From contig OX381707.1 of the NCBI GenBank assembly GCA_947462335.1, positions 60,241,773-60,305,772 on the forward strand: DNA of 64,000 bases, written 5' to 3'. The notes below the pieces were generated by a model. That model was given only the letters and a program-made list of their open reading frames with translations, made no database searches and was not told where the DNA came from. The position numbers and the translations under genes were made by a program. This DNA comes from Harmothoe impar (taxonomy: Eukaryota > Annelida > Polychaeta > Phyllodocida > Polynoidae). This document shows, in pieces, positions 1-12,836 of the stretch. Every line of letters begins with the position of its first letter. Within the stretch, counting starts at the first letter, position 1.

Positions 1-222
1 AATGTCATTTCTACATCTAGGTTCAGACCTAAGTAGGGGAAACAGTAGACTCGTTCAAGAGGCACATCATTTAGCATTAAAACATAATTATCATTTTTTT
101 CGCCGTTAAATAACATCCATTTTGTTTTACTCTCATTTATCGTAAGGCTATTTCTAACACACCAACGTGAGATATTGAGCAGGGCGTCTTCCATCTCAGC
201 TAGACTCGTACAAGTTATATAT
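1..222 (-). pseudogene. LINE reverse transcriptase fragment (non-LTR retrotransposon)
   Basis: Read on the minus strand from about base 221 to the window edge, one frame is open for about 70 codons. It carries the thumb-side signature of non-LTR retrotransposon reverse transcriptases: an ISRWC motif, then LTINESKTK, a short gap, and a YLGLNLD motif. In Jockey/CR1/RTE-like LINEs these follow the catalytic domain. The fragment is 5'-truncated on its right side, because no reverse transcriptase sequence precedes it, and it continues beyond the left edge. No start codon is present. It is probably a dead 5'-truncated LINE copy. The family cannot be set from this stretch. Confidence 0.72.
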
Positions 223-1417
223 TATTATAGGCTCCTTCACTGAATACCCCTACAGATTAGTACTAGGCCTATAACTGCTTTATACCACGAGCTGTATACA
301 GTATACAAGAGGTGTGAAATGCTTTGTTCTCCGTGCCCGCTGTGGTATAATATGAAATATGATAAGATCCATACACCATATCCATTCCTGAAATGAGTCA
401 ATGCGGGAAACAGTGCGATGGGGCTGGGGACAGAAAGAGGACCGAGGTGAAAATCCGATAGGCTTTCTCATCATGAGGTAACGCAGAAATATACACTGTC
501 AGAAGTTAGTGTAGCTGCACAGTTAGATATACTGTAGCTGCACAGTATAAAAGGAGGTACTTTTGGTTTCCAGTATCACATACTGTTCAGCTACACTCAA
601 CTACTGTAGAATACCACACACAGGAGATCCTGGGTTCGAGTCTAACCTTGGCACAATTAGAAATACATTTTTCTTCTCATTTTTCTTTAACCCAGTTGAC
701 ATGCATTTCCACCTAGATTGACATAGAAATGTCATTTAGTGAATATTTGAATATGTACATGTGTATAATTTAGATTTTCTATTGATAAACGACAGTAGTG
801 CCTATTGTGCCAAGGTGGGATTCGAACCAACAATCTCCTGTGTGTGGTATTCTACAGTAGTTGAGTGTAGCTGTACAGTATGTGATACTGGAAACCAAAA
901 ATACCTCCTTTTATACTGTACAGCTACAGTACTTACTTCTGACAGTGTAGGCTGTCAGTAATCCTCTACATATGCCACATCGCTATTGTAATAACTCTTA
1001 GTTAACCTGCCAAAGTGAATGGGACCCAGACGCAACGAACGAAAAGAGCTTGCATCTATGCCGATTTTCAAACAAACACATCTGAGTTAGTTTAAAAATA
1101 TGACCACTCCCTTAGAAGGAAATATGGACATTGAAGCTATGGTAAACATCGAGATTTGGTTTCGGTTTCAGAAAATAAAATTAATGTTGCCGCATGATGT
1201 AATTGTATAATGTAATTGTATAGTTTGTGTATCGCGGTAGTATTTATAGCACGAATCCGACAATCATTGTGTCTCGTGCACAACTGCGTAGTGCAATCTA
1301 AGAGGGTAGATATGCATCTAGGACTAGGGGGAGATAGTATCGGTTTAGACAGACAATCAACATAATTATAATAAAATTCAATTGAAATTAAATTAGATAA
1401 AAGAATACGTGACTAAC
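223..1417. other. Non-coding stretch left of the candidate exon
   Basis: Apart from the foldback MITE at 494-947, I see no gene, exon signal or tRNA here. The short open frames have no domain-like sequence. Confidence 0.5.
494..947. mobile_element. Foldback MITE with TA target duplication and tRNA-like B-box arms
   Basis: The arms at about 494-655 and 800-947 are long inverted repeats of each other. Both ends read CACTGTCAGAAG when read inward, and both are flanked by TA (492-493 and 948-949), as expected for Tc1/mariner-type insertions. Each arm holds a tRNA B-box-like GGTTCGA word (about 632-645, and its complement at 818-830) and a copy of a cacacacaggag word. No transposase ORF is inside, so this is a non-autonomous element. 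Confidence 0.75.
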
Positions 1418-1632
1418 CTGTCTGTGGAGGATACGGACTCTGGCAACACTGGCTATATTGATATTGACACTGGAATCGCATAATTGGTGTAGGGCTTCTT
1501 GCGTTTGGAGAAACTTCTGTAGGAAGTGGCTTGCATAGTATTTCCCACACCTTGATGTCACTGCTGCATTTCCTGTCGCGTTGTATGTGGCACTCCATGT
1601 TGTCTGTAGTGTGGGGTTCTCGGTGGTCGTGT
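1418..1632 (-). CDS. Candidate internal exon of a secreted or membrane host gene
   Basis: On the minus strand a pyrimidine-rich stretch ends in CCCAACAG before base 1632, and a donor cagacag|gttagt follows base 1418. This defines a 215-nt exon. Entered in phase 1 it is open throughout: 71 complete codons, leaving in phase 0. The product begins threonine-rich, with a DTTTENP motif, and has one N-A-T glycosylation sequon and two cysteines flanking a helix-like stretch (CGKYYASHFLQ...). I recognise no domain. The phase and strand fit the signal-peptide exon at 39917-39977, which ends in phase 1 and would give an aspartate codon at the junction. That pairing is an inference across 38 kb. A second frame is also open, so the reading frame itself depends on the pairing. 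Confidence 0.45.
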
Positions 1633-2098
1633 CTGTTGGGACAAAACAAAGAGTAAAAAGTAATGTGTATTAACAAGAGAGATGCAATATTCGCTCACTA
1701 TATTAGCTAATCATGAGCCGACATGGGTATAGTTTACAGTATATCTATATTATGTAGGACTGCCAAGGGTGCCCGTCATTGAAATTTCTGTAATTGAGCT
1801 CCGTCCCAGGAAACTGGGGTGAGGAAGGGTGAGACTAGGGCGAGCATGCCCATAGAGCAAGGGAGAGTGAGCACTGTGTGAAGAGGCTCACACTATGTGT
1901 TAGATTGGGCAAGCCTAGTGCCTATACACTCCTCTGCCCAAACCCACACTGAGGGTTAGCCTCTGGTTGCTGTGTTAGACCCAGTATACACACAGTCTAT
2001 CCCTATAGTGCAGGCACACCACCTTACCCAATGTCACCCAAGCATGCACAACAGTAGTTAGTGGTAGGTTCTATATTGCAATGGTGGATAAATAAAGC

Positions 2099-2265
2099 TT
2101 CCTTTATATGGCAACCTAACACGGAGCCTGTAGTAAAGTGGTCAGCACTGTCGCTTTGTATGAGAACGGTCCAGGGTTCAAAACTCTGCCATGTCAACCG
2201 TCCCACCACTTTGTCTTGAAAGTTCTTTTTTTTATGAACCTAACATTACAATTGTCCCAAAAATT
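2099..2265 (+). repeat. tRNA-derived SINE copy 1
   Basis: It shares a tRNA-like block (GTAGTAAAGTGG, then TCCAGGGTTCAAAAC at 2170-2186) and a 3' tail ending cctaacattacaattgtcc with the copies near 2825 and 3170. The blocks resemble tRNA A and B boxes, but no cloverleaf anticodon stem forms, so this is a SINE rather than a tRNA gene. Confidence 0.65.
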
Positions 2266-2509
2266 GGGACTTTAAGCAAATGTGACTTAGCCCATTCAAT
2301 AAAATTGTAGACTATCCTTCTAGCACTTCTATGTCTGTGTAAGACCCTGTCCTAACTCTTCCAAAGTAACACAGAGTCCCACCCAGCAAGGCTGCATTTG
2401 GGCAACATGGCACAGAGCTAGATACAGCCTCGAACACTCCAGGCCCATACTGGGCCTGGACAAATTTATATCTAAATAAAAGTGATCCGGAATCCTGGAT
2501 CATTTTTCA

Positions 2510-2750
2510 ATGAGGTGTGTGGGTTCGAATCCCACCTTGGCACAATAGGTGGTTCGTTTTTTACATTGCCTATTAAACCCATTTAAAGCATAACTTCACC
2601 TACAATGACATAATAATATCACCTATTAAATATGTGACTAGGTACATTAGGTTAAATTCAGGTCATTTATGTAGATATCAATTGAAGTACTGATTAAGCC
2701 ACAGTGTGGTTCGAACCCACGTCCTCCTGAGTGCTGAGACACAGTAGCAT
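2510..2750. repeat. Inverted B-box repeat pair
   Basis: The word gggttcgaatcccacc at about 2518 is mirrored by ggttcgaacccacg at about 2712, with an AT-rich middle. The arrangement resembles the core of the foldback element at 494-947. It is probably a decayed relative. Confidence 0.45.
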
Positions 2751-2824
2751 GTTATATAAGGGCCAGTGTAGGTATAGGTCTGTAAGTAACCCCCAAGACT
2801 GTATACGTACAGTCAGGGCCCGAG

Positions 2825-3090
2825 ACTGAGCTAGATAGGGCTAGCACAAGGTGCAGGCTTGTGTGGGGGAGATGCCAGCAGCAAAATGTTCCAATGTTCC
2901 AATGCACACATACAGATAGGTTTCTTATATATCAGAACCTCATACCCACATGGTAGTATAGTGGTCTGCACTGTCACTTTGTACACGAAAGGCCCAGGGT
3001 TCAGAACTCAGTCATGTCAAGCTTCCCACCACTTTATCTTGAAGTGTATATTTTTACAAACCTAACATTACAATTGTCCACACAATACAT
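2825..3090 (+). repeat. tRNA-derived SINE copy 2
   Basis: It has the fullest organisation of the three copies: a leader containing gctagcacaaggtgcagg, the tRNA-like block (tggtagtatagtgg, then cccagggttcagaac near 2992-3010), then the shared ccaccacttta and cctaacattacaattgtcc tail. The tRNA-like part resembles an Asp/Glu-type tRNA. Confidence 0.68.
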
Positions 3091-3169
3091 CCCACAGGTC
3101 AATTGAACTTAAAACAAGGGAGAACTGGGGGAACTCATTTTTATTGAGCTACGCTGGTTTGCTAAAGGT

Positions 3170-3440
3170 CCCTTATGTAAGGCCCTGTCCCAACTCCTCC
3201 ACAGTACCATACAGTCCCACCAAGCAATGCTGCATTAGGGCAACATGGCACAGAGCTGGATAGGGCTAGCACAAGGTGCAGGCTTGTGTGAGGGAAATGC
3301 TAGCAGCAAAACGTTACAGTGTTCCAATGCACACATACATATGGGTTCCTTATATATCACTACACATGCCAACACGGTAGTATAGTGGTCAGCACTATCG
3401 CCTTAGACCCGAAAGGTCCAGGGTTCAACACTCGGTCAAC
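3170..3440 (+). repeat. tRNA-derived SINE copy 3, 3'-truncated
   Basis: It repeats the leader of copy 2 (gctagcacaaggtgcagg at 3265) and the tRNA-like block (ggtagtatagtggtcagcac at 3377, B-box-like GGGTTCAAC at about 3421). It loses the common tail after about 3440. It includes the segment at 3175-3260 that also appears near 2338-2440. Confidence 0.62.
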
Positions 3441-5306
3441 TAGTGAGTATGTGGTGCAAAATATACACAGGTTATTACTTTTGTTTTCCCAGGTAACTGC
3501 ATAAATAATGCATAAATGACTGCCCTTGTATTGGTCCTATATAGGCCTAATCGCAATCATGAATATAGCATGGGGTCCAAATGAGGTATCACAAGGTCTG
3601 GAGAATGACCCACACCACTGTTGATGCTGTAGGGGACATTCTACATAGAACTACTCCCCAGGAGATCTACAAAGGAACCGACCAAACGAACCTGGATGAC
3701 ATCCATATTCACCCAGGGCATTCTGGCCAGGTGTGCATGTTGAGAGAGGCGGCGTGTGATCCTCAATTGTGACAAGATAGCCAGTGGCAACATGCTCTAG
3801 TCACCACCTGTCCCCCGGACCTGTCTCCAGTCAGGATGTCCATACATTACGTCACACAGATCCACTAATAGAGGGTACTGGAGGAGGATTGGGCGAAGCC
3901 GTTTAAGAGAATCTTAATTGATAAAACTGCGGGGGAACCTCTGTAATTGTAAAGATGGTTAAATTGCATCTACATGTACAATAATTTAGTTGAAGTATAA
4001 TTTAAAGCCCAATCTAGCACTATCATACTATACATTCGCTATTGTCCAAAATCAGCAAGACTGTACTCCTGAACAGCTTGCATGGCAGTGTCCGAGGACC
4101 CTAGATTTGAAAAAAAGTGGGCAAAAAAAGAGAAGAAGGTGTGTTTCAGGTAACATTGAAAGAAAATGTAGGGCCGGTAGGTTGGATTTATTTGTTTTTA
4201 AACTTTATTTTAAACATGAGAATACTGACCAGCCTCTCCGAAAATTGACCAAAAAAAAGGTTAAAATACGGAAATTTCTTCAAAATTGCATAAAAGAACG
4301 TAGGGTCGGCCCTGTTTTGATAGTGATCTTCTCTGCCTTTCTGATTTGTAATGCTGTAATCTAACCTCAAAAGCAATTTGTTGTGTAATTATTTAAGTTT
4401 GCTTAACGCCTGAGTACTCTCCTGTATGAGCTCGCTCTATTTCCACATCGGTGATATGGAAAAGCGTTATTATAATGGCTTTTATCAATGTAAAGGGTAG
4501 TTTAAATCACCAACAGCCCTTGCTCACCCTTTGTGTAAATTGTTGTGTAAAGGTTGCGTTTTATGCTGACCTGATTACTTCCCGGTGAGGTTCAACAAAT
4601 ACCAGTATTTAGAATCTTGACCTGCATTCTTTCCAGCTAAACTTTTCCTATCTTGGTTTCCATTTCTTAGTATATGAGTATGCATTTCATACTATGTGCG
4701 TTATTATTGAACTGTACATTTCAAACATAGATACCATTTAGACTGATGCTAAAATGCAGGCCATCATCATATTACATATTATAATCCGAACACAGGCTGA
4801 CGTCATCTCAAATAAAGCTAAATAACGTCATCACCTCGTTGTGACATAAGTGACTCTGCACCCTTCCCCACCCCCTCCCCCGCCCCGCCAAAAAAAGGGA
4901 CCTGGGCCGGAACTACTGTCATTTCTCAATGAGTCACCATGCAGATCAGACCACGGATATTGCGGTTAATGTGGACAATAATGTATATTTGATACTCCAC
5001 AATGGTAAGAGGAATGGTTATGAGTATATCGGTATGAAGCCAGTACAAGCCACTTTCCTGGTGTAGTCCACGCACGTTAAACTCTAGATTCTGCCTGAAT
5101 TTACCATTTCAATGGTGACCATGCTTCACTGATTTCACTGTTAACACCTACAATATCCATCAATCATGGCAGAGTCTTATTCTAAAAGAACAAACTTTTC
5201 ACAGGAAAGAAGTGTTTCCAATTAGGCCAATCTTTCCCTTTTTCCAAATGTAGCATTTTGATTTTAGTCACACTTTCGCCTGGTTTAACCATAGATGTCC
5301 TTGATT

Positions 5307-5680
5307 TAAGGCCACTCAAAATAATATCCTTGTTTCTTATCACCGCGCGCATCTCTAAAATCCTCTCTTGGGATTTTTTTGTTGTTGCAATTTTCAGTGA
5401 AATATATGATTAAAAATGAAAAATACAGAATTGTTTGGTATCAAAATGAAGCTTACAGTGTCGTAAATGCAATGATCTAGAGAAAACATATATGTTTTAC
5501 TGATTGCTGATTGATAATTTCTTCATAACTGAAATATGAATTTAGTTTGCTGAGGCTCCACATTTCCCCCTACATACTTGGTATCCAGCAAAAAAAAAAA
5601 AAAAAAAAAAAAAAAGCGCCCTCGTCATATTTGTCATGGCTTGGTGATGAGAAACAAGGATATTATTCGGAGTAACCTTA
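5307..5680. mobile_element. MITE with 37-bp inverted ends
   Basis: The left end (taaggccactcaaaataat and on to about 5343) and the right end (about 5645-5680) are imperfect inverted repeats sharing the core aaacaaggatatta. The inside holds no ORF and contains a 26-base poly(A) run at 5590-5615. Confidence 0.62.
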
Positions 5681-6504
5681 TAACGCCAAATGCTCTAAAA
5701 ATAGGTACCTCGTTGTAACCAGGTTTTTGTCTATAAGATTGAGGATCTGGATTTGGGACATGTTTACGTTATTGATCAAACTCATTTACATTTCATACAA
5801 GATCTAATTCATATCCCCATGACGTTTACATGTAAGTCACACTAATTTAGTATACGTGTTGGTTGCTCTCCAACATGAAATATAGTAATTCACTTTTCGT
5901 CATGCACAGTAAAAACGCAATCATATATTCTTTTCTTTGCAACTTTTTTACAATGTACTGTAGATTCTATGCGTATCGTTTATTATCTAAACCAACTATT
6001 ATAAAACATTGTTGAACCAGGGCACCCCTGTGCCTGCAGGTTCTTATGCGATGGGTGTTTTCGGCGATTTTCCGCCAAATTTCACTCGTGATCAGAGTGC
6101 TTTTTTATGAAAGAAAGGAAAGAAAATGGACAAATGCAGCATGTTGCAAGTTTTGTTCAATGTCAATCCCTAGAATAAATCCCCCCCCCAAAAAAAAAAA
6201 GAATCCCAGTAACATTTCATGATCAAAATTGAGATTGGAAAAAGGCGACGAAAACAGAAATAAACCAAGTTTTCCAGTCAATGTTAAAGGATATATCGGG
6301 TATAACCTACACTGGGTCCCAAAAGGTCTAATTTTCTCAGAACCCTACACAGACGTCTTGGGTGATGGGTTCCACATCCCAACTGGCAACGTTTCTGACC
6401 TGTTATGCCGAAGAATTGGTCAAAACGTTGGCAAATTTACGTTAACTATTATTTGAATTGCCCCATGCGCCTTGCATTTTTTTTTTGGGGGGGGGGGTAT
6501 AGAT

Positions 6505-6700
6505 GAGGAGGGGGGGTCCCCATATCGCATGTCGATTTTAAGAAATAATTATTATGGACATGTCGCATATTTATGTGGCTTAATAATTTTGATTTGTCAC
6601 TATCTTTTTAAGCTTCATGTCGCATGTCAATAGGCTGAATGTCGCATTTCGATTTTAAGAAAAGGCCATGTCGCCATGTCAAATTTAGGGGTCTACCCCC
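6505..6700 (-). repeat. Degenerate gacatgg/cgacatgg tandem repeat, copy 1
   Basis: The stretch repeats short units built from catgtcgcatgtcgattttaag-like words. The same repeat, on the other strand, occurs at 11335-11540 and 60555-60735. No coding potential is seen. Confidence 0.55.
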
Positions 6701-7840
6701 ATATTTTGGGTTTGTTATGTACTCATAACGGTTGCTTGGTGTGACATTCAGTACACATTTTTGATTCCAGGTAACTATGAACTAAACCCAGGTAGTATTT
6801 ACACAAAGTATGGGGTCAGAGGCCTCGCAGCATCTCTCTAGTCTAGGCCAGTCGGCTAAGAAGATGAGCACTGAGGAATACATATGTTTCCATTCTTAGT
6901 AACCTGTATACTTGTTTCTGTATATATTTTCACCGACCGTTCTGGACGTACTGTTCCACCTTTTCATGCATTTATGGGCAATAAACCTCTTGAAAAAAAA
7001 GTGGTAAGAATATAATATTAACATGTAAATGAGGGCACTGGGTGTCGGGGTCCTTCCTTCCCTCTTTATCTGGACTGCAGCCAACAAGGGCATACACATC
7101 CAAACAGCAGTTAGCAACATGGTCATATAGACACGTTTCATACAGCTCTGCCTCTCAGGCTCTGCCTATAGTGTACTATAGTACCCTTGCACTGATCCAA
7201 ATTCAAAACCTAGCGCTCATTGGGGGACATTTCGCATCACGTCATGGTCAGATGATTCCTTGCTATTCCCCTTTGCGATGAGGGAATTATACAGGGTGAA
7301 ATATCATGCAGTAAAATAAAAATATCAAGCCATTTCAGTCACCACTCCTTTAGTACATATATGAAGGCATGTCAGGTGTGTTTCAGGTCATCCGACCTTG
7401 CCTAGAAAACTTGTTTGGTTAATTATATGCATGGGTGTATACGGTGGCTGGATAGTATTTTTATGTTTAAAAAAAATCCGAGCAACCGACCCTAGACTTT
7501 CTTCCCATGATTTTCTTCAATATTATATACTGTGTATACATGGAAAATAATAAAGGGAACCGATATGATATGATAAAAATCACGGGAGAAAATCGGTATA
7601 ATTCAGATTTCTACAAAAGAAAGTGACATCTATGAACTGATAAATCATCTCATGTCCTGTGTGAAGTAACATTAAGTGTGTCATGTTGACCTAGTTGCCT
7701 GTGTGTTGGCGGCATGGACCAACAAGCGGGGCTTGTGTTGGACAGCATCCAGCAATAACTGACAGTTAACGAACTGACCCGACCCTACCGTGACGTCACA
7801 CACAGACATCGTGACCCTCACCGTCAGTCGTTCCCACACA

Positions 7841-8016
7841 CAGAAAAGTAACGGTGTCAACTGTGTCTCCCACGTGGCTCTGGCAAAAATGGGGTGTCAA
7901 ACAGCTGTTTACTCTGCTATTGACACTAATAGTAGAGAGTCATTAGCTATTTGACTGTCTATTTTACCAGAGCCACGTGGGGCTATGCACAGTTGACACC
8001 TTTACTTCTCTCTGTT
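7841..8016. repeat. Short foldback repeat
   Basis: Bases 7841-7888 and 7962-8016 are inverted copies, sharing ggtgtcaactgtg and ccacgtggctctgg. About 75 bases separate the arms. It abuts the next MITE at 8019 almost exactly. Confidence 0.6.
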
Positions 8017-8018
8017 CA

Positions 8019-8362
8019 GGCCAAAAAAAAGAAGGTGTGTTTCAGGCTATTTTTGTTACTTTTCCCCTCATTTTTTCCTAATTCTCTCAAGAATAACAAG
8101 CTCCCAGTAACCTCAGAGGCCAGAATAATTGATTAACATCAGGAAATGGCTTTCTAAGAGGTATATCCAACAACTTCTTGATATTCCTAGTCAATGGAGG
8201 AATTGAGGAGTCATTCTGGAGAGTCACGCGTTGATTTGTCGATTCGCGACTCATTCCTAGTACTCTCTCTATGTAAACGAAAAAGAAAAAGAAAAAAAAA
8301 ATCCGACCTACCTACCCATGACATGCTGACCATGTTGCCTGAAACACACCTTTTTTTTGGCC
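8019..8362. mobile_element. MITE of the ggccaaaaa-ggtgtgtttcaggc family, complete copy
   Basis: The left end ggccaaaaaaaagaaggtgt at 8019 is mirrored at 8338-8362 (gcctgaaacacacc, a T-run, then ggcc). Further members lie at about 4108-4190 (one arm), 15447-15545 with 37166-37473 (split by the LTR element), 50836-51003 and 55611-55832. Partial ends lie near 7375, 11114 and 38574. No transposase is encoded. Confidence 0.68.
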
Positions 8363-9004
8363 TCAGCAGGCAGAGAACTCTACAGTAGGTTATATATTAG
8401 AACATGGCCCAGAAACGGACCCCCCCCCCCTATCAAGAGGGATTTCTTTTTTTTAATTCCTGTAGATGGAATCTTCTTTATAGAGTGTGTGTGTATCAAA
8501 ATATATGGCCATACACAAAATGTAGTAGCTTAAATCGAAAATTATCTACTGAATGATTATTTGTTGGGGTTGTGACATTTATGGTGGCAACCACATGACC
8601 ACTCAATTTCGCCTTTTGTCCTACATGCATTAGGCCTACTCAAAAGCGTGTATATTTAGTTAAACTAGTCAGATCGTAATGTATATTGTCGAAAGTTTCA
8701 TTACATAACGGCGCTTGGAAGTTTGATTGTGCCTTTCGGCTATGGAGTTCTCTGTCCGTTGCTATAAGAGCAACCTATATTCTGACCTTATAACTGAATG
8801 ATGTATCTTGCTGTGAGTTTCCTTTTGCGTCGTTACTTATAAGCAGATGGTCACGACTATAACCTATTTTAATGAGTATGTCACGTCACATGAATTACAA
8901 TTACACCATTAGATGATGACTGGTTGCCATTAATGTCAGTAAGTGGTATAATTGGTACCTTTCCTGCTTTCCCGTAGGTACATGTATGGTTACAGCTAAA
9001 CATA

Positions 9005-9842
9005 CACTGTTAGAAGTAACCACTGTAAATTTACAGCAAAATGTGCTGGCAGTTTTGGTTCCAGCACATTTTGCTGTAAATTTACAGCAACTCAGTTGCT
9101 GTAATTTAAACAGAAAAATGTGCTGTAATTTTACAGTATATTCCTCTGTTCAATTACAGCAAAATCTACTGGAACCAAAGCTGCCAGCACATTTTGCTGT
9201 AAATTTACAGCATATTGTATGCTGTAATTTGGCAGCAGAAAGTACTGTAAATGCCATAAGTTGAGTTTTTTATCATTAATTATTGTTATTATCAATTGAT
9301 CTCAATTGATATGCATGGAGAGAACCTTCCTGCATTACTTCAGTTGCATTATGGATAACAAACATTACACAATGTAATGGTTTTAATACTTATCCAGCTA
9401 AACTGTATGTGATACCAGCACTACACAGTTCAGACAGTTAAGGATTTAATTTTTCCACAGATGTGGTATCTATTGTATACTTTTGCTGATATTTGCATTA
9501 TTCGACACATTTCTGCAGGTTGAAATACTTTATACAATATCTTGCTGAAGTTTCTCTCACACATTCTTATTTTACTATGTTTTGACAGACAGGGGGCTTT
9601 ATTTATCCCCCAACATACAGTGTGTACAAGAATTGTTACACAAAATGATATAGTGCTGCCACCATGTGGCAGAAATCTACAGATCATGTGCTGTAAAATT
9701 ACAGCAACATTATTGTAAATACGATTTACAGCACAGAAGTCGGTAAATATACAGCAACTAGTTCTGTATTTCCGACTACAGCAAAATGTTCTGTAAATTT
9801 ACAGTATATTGTGCTGTAAACTAACAGTAACTATTTACAGTG
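9005..9842. mobile_element. Palindrome-rich MITE (tgctgtaaatttacagca units)
   Basis: Two blocks (about 9005-9260 and 9680-9842) consist of repeated palindromic ctgtaaatttacag words. The ends start CACTGT and are flanked by TA (9003-9004 and 9843-9844). The left end continues TAGAAGTAAC, close to the end of the MITE at 494-947. The middle, 9260-9680, is unique-looking AT-rich DNA. Confidence 0.6.
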
Positions 9843-10248
9843 TAGCTGTAAATGCACCAACGTGGAGAAACTGTTTTTGTCATAATACGATGCACCTATA
9901 TAAAGCCCCAGTTCCGTTCCTCAGCCCCCTGGGTTTAATGACATAAACTTATATGTGCCATGACGTATTCAATTAAATGAAGGACACATCAAGATTGGAC
10001 CAGTATTGGTGATTACTGCATTGACCCAATGTTGGAAATCAGATGTCGAGCCAACATATGAATTATAATGCGCACTTACACTCAGTTACAGTTCATTTTC
10101 AGCTATATATTCTATAATATTATAGTGCAGTCGATCCGTCCAAGAATTATGTTGGTATCAAAGAATGGAATTTGGCTCAGGTGTACTGGCTTATCATTTC
10201 CTTGGATACGGTTGCTATGGAAACGTATATAATCATTTGCGCCAACAT

Positions 10249-10310
10249 GGGCCATGCAGCACTGGGCCATGCACTGGGCCATGCACTGGGCCATGCACTG
10301 GTCAAACCAG
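10249..10310 (+). repeat. Short tandem repeat, unit actgggccatgc
   Basis: About four tandem copies of a 12-bp unit (actgggccatgc) run through 10258-10302. Open frames on both strands through this stretch are repeat artefacts. Confidence 0.8.
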
Positions 10311-11159
10311 AGCTGAGCCAATATCATAATACAAACATCCCCAATCATGCATATATTGGCGCAGATTTGGCCCAATGCAAGAAGTGTTTTGTAATATATG
10401 AGATTGAAAGGAATTGACAAAAACAGTGGTGAAATGAAATAACCTCGCGGCACAAAAAGATTATATATTCAATAGGAATATACCACAAGCCAATTCCTTT
10501 TTGTGTTAAGCCGTTGGACTTTCTGACATTGAGTTATGTAAAGACACTGACACACTAACACAAGTCACGGTGGAATAACACCTCTAACCTCGTGGATGAC
10601 ATCCTCAGATCCTTAGAAATCTATCTATCGTCAACAGTGCATCCTTTTCGTGATGTATACAGAAACGGTTGCATGCAGATATTTGCATACATCGCATGCA
10701 GTTGCGGATTCTCTTGTATTAAAGCGGGTATTGCGCATTATCCCCTGCTTTTGCCTATTGCCAAATAAGAGTCCTTTGATTGATGGATTGATTGCTGAAA
10801 TATGGTAAAATATGCAAGTATTCAGTTGTTCGGATGCCCTTCATATTTATCAAAACCCAATTTAGACTCAAATCTCGGCATATTCCCCAAGAATCATGCC
10901 CCCCTGTTTTCTCTTAACTATGATACATCCCTGCATTGATATAATATTGCCTCTAGCTTGATTCATCTTTATAATGACTGAGTGGACCCAATACTCTTTT
11001 CCTACCTTCTATCTGGGCCGAGGTTAAAAAATAACAAATCGTTCAAAATCAGGGATCTCTCTCATGTGTCTAAAACTCTAATCGTTCGGTAAAACCAACG
11101 TTAAATGGTAAGGTCAAAAGAGGTATGTTTCAAGCAATATGGTCAGAGGATGAGGGTAT

Positions 11160-11299
11160 CCCAGTAAACAAAAACGTTATACACCATTTTATAACGTTAT
11201 ATAACGTTTCTCTAAGACTCCTTACTATGGCATAACGTTATACAAAGTTTTAAAACGTTATTTTGACGTAAGATTACGTGTGTTTTTTTGTTAGCTGGG
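11160..11299. mobile_element. Small MITE with CCCAG ends, ataacgttat core
   Basis: The ends are cccagtaaacaaaaac and a mirrored ttttttgttagctggg. The core repeats the palindrome ataacgttat three times. The size and the CCCAG ends match the element at 12837-12944, but the cores differ. Confidence 0.6.
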
Positions 11300-11334
11300 A
11301 TAGGATGGGTTCTTAAATATGGGTGTGGACCACC

Positions 11335-11540
11335 AAATTCGACATGGCGACATGGCCATTTCTTACAATCGACAAACGACATGAGGCCTAGTGACATGTG
11401 ACATGAGGCCCAAAAACATAGTGACAGGCGACATGAGCAATTCTTAAAATCGACATGGGATATGGGCATGATTAAGCGACATTGACATGCGACATGGCCA
11501 ATTTTTAAGATCGACAATCGACATGGGGACCCCCCATCCA
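11335..11540 (+). repeat. Degenerate gacatgg/cgacatgg tandem repeat, copy 2
   Basis: It repeats cgacatggcgacatggccat-like units separated by ttcttaaaatc. It is related to 6505-6700 and 60555-60735. Confidence 0.58.
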
Positions 11541-12592
11541 GAGCCCCTTAAATCAGCATGGTATAGTTACTAGTATGCCAGAGTTATTACCCCTGGCATA
11601 GAAACATACTGCAGGGCAGTCTGAAAGGAGTCTATTATCACTTGCCAACCAAGCTGAACATGTTTTGATCCTGTTCTCAGACGTATACCTCCCCTTGATA
11701 CTCTGTCAAAGGAGGGGAACACAGCATGACAGAGATGACCTGGATAGCTTGTTTGTAGTGATATCCCAAAACGGGATAAATGCTCAATTATGTTAAATAG
11801 TACCAGCATCATTAAACAGGAAATGGCTGCAGATGGCAGGATTGTGAGAATAATGTGTGGTTAGTTGCAGTTGTCATCCTGTGTATGCACACAGTGTTAT
11901 ATTCTGTAGTATACTGGCGCCTGGGCCCCATTACATGACTGTCATAAGTGGGTTACGGTCATTATGCGTAGTCGCTACATATACACTGACACTGATATAT
12001 GTTGGCTGATGTATCTCTTTATGTTCTATGTGTGACACTGCAGTCTCTACTTTAGTTATAGTACAGTAAGTGAGCTCTAAGACGTTTTCAAAGCACTTGA
12101 TGTTTCTTGCATTTTGGTGCCGTAATTATCAAATTTAAGGCCAATTAAGGTGCACGTTTTGGAGGGCATGAATTAAGGTTGATGCATAGTTCATCTCAAG
12201 ATCGTATGGAAATCCCTTGAGACATCCTATAGTTCATATGCAACCTATAATAAATTTCCAAACCATGCAAATATGGAAGTGATTGATTGTCCTATATAAA
12301 AGTACAGCTTTCCACAACTAATTGTGAACTTTTACATTGAAAATAACATTTTTCTGTCCTTATGACATGACATTTGCTAAGAATGGGCTGTGGACTCTTC
12401 AAGGGACCTAGCCCTAAGTTCGAGACATATCCCTTCTGTACTAAATCAAAACAACAGAGTGGTTTACCATTGTGTTTCTATGATGAATTAGAAATTGGTT
12501 AGCCAACCTATACGTCATTCAAATGGAACATTCTAAACTATAGCTATGGACCATTGACTATCTCATCAATAGGCCTTGCCGACATTTGCCTG

Positions 12593-12668
12593 GTTAATAG
12601 CTCAGTTGGCAGGAAGCCTGCATCTAAATCCAAGGGTCCAGGGTTAAAGCCTCTATTGGCAAAACTTG
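12593..12668 (+). repeat. tRNA-like SINE head
   Basis: It contains TAGCTCAGTTGG, a perfect tRNA A-box consensus, and about 35 bases later a B-box-like GGTTAAAGCC. The acceptor arms do not pair, so this is a tRNA-derived repeat rather than a functional tRNA gene. Confidence 0.5.
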
Positions 12669-12836
12669 TTTTCTAGAATTGCCCCCGAAGCAACTTCAGG
12701 GGAAGTTACTAAGTTTCTTAAAATTCTGAAAATGTCCACCAGGGGAGTTCGTGAGCGTCTAAAGATTCTGATTATGTCCACAGTATCTCGCCAGTACCCA
12801 ACAAATATCTTAAGTTGCACCCATTAGAAGACACGT

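Noticed and set aside
2120..3440. tRNA genes (Glu/Asp-like)
   Set aside because: A- and B-box-like words are present, but no acceptor or anticodon stems pair. These are SINE copies.
9759..12000. Functional meaning for the short open frames in this stretch
   Set aside because: They fall on tandem repeats and MITEs and have no protein-like composition.
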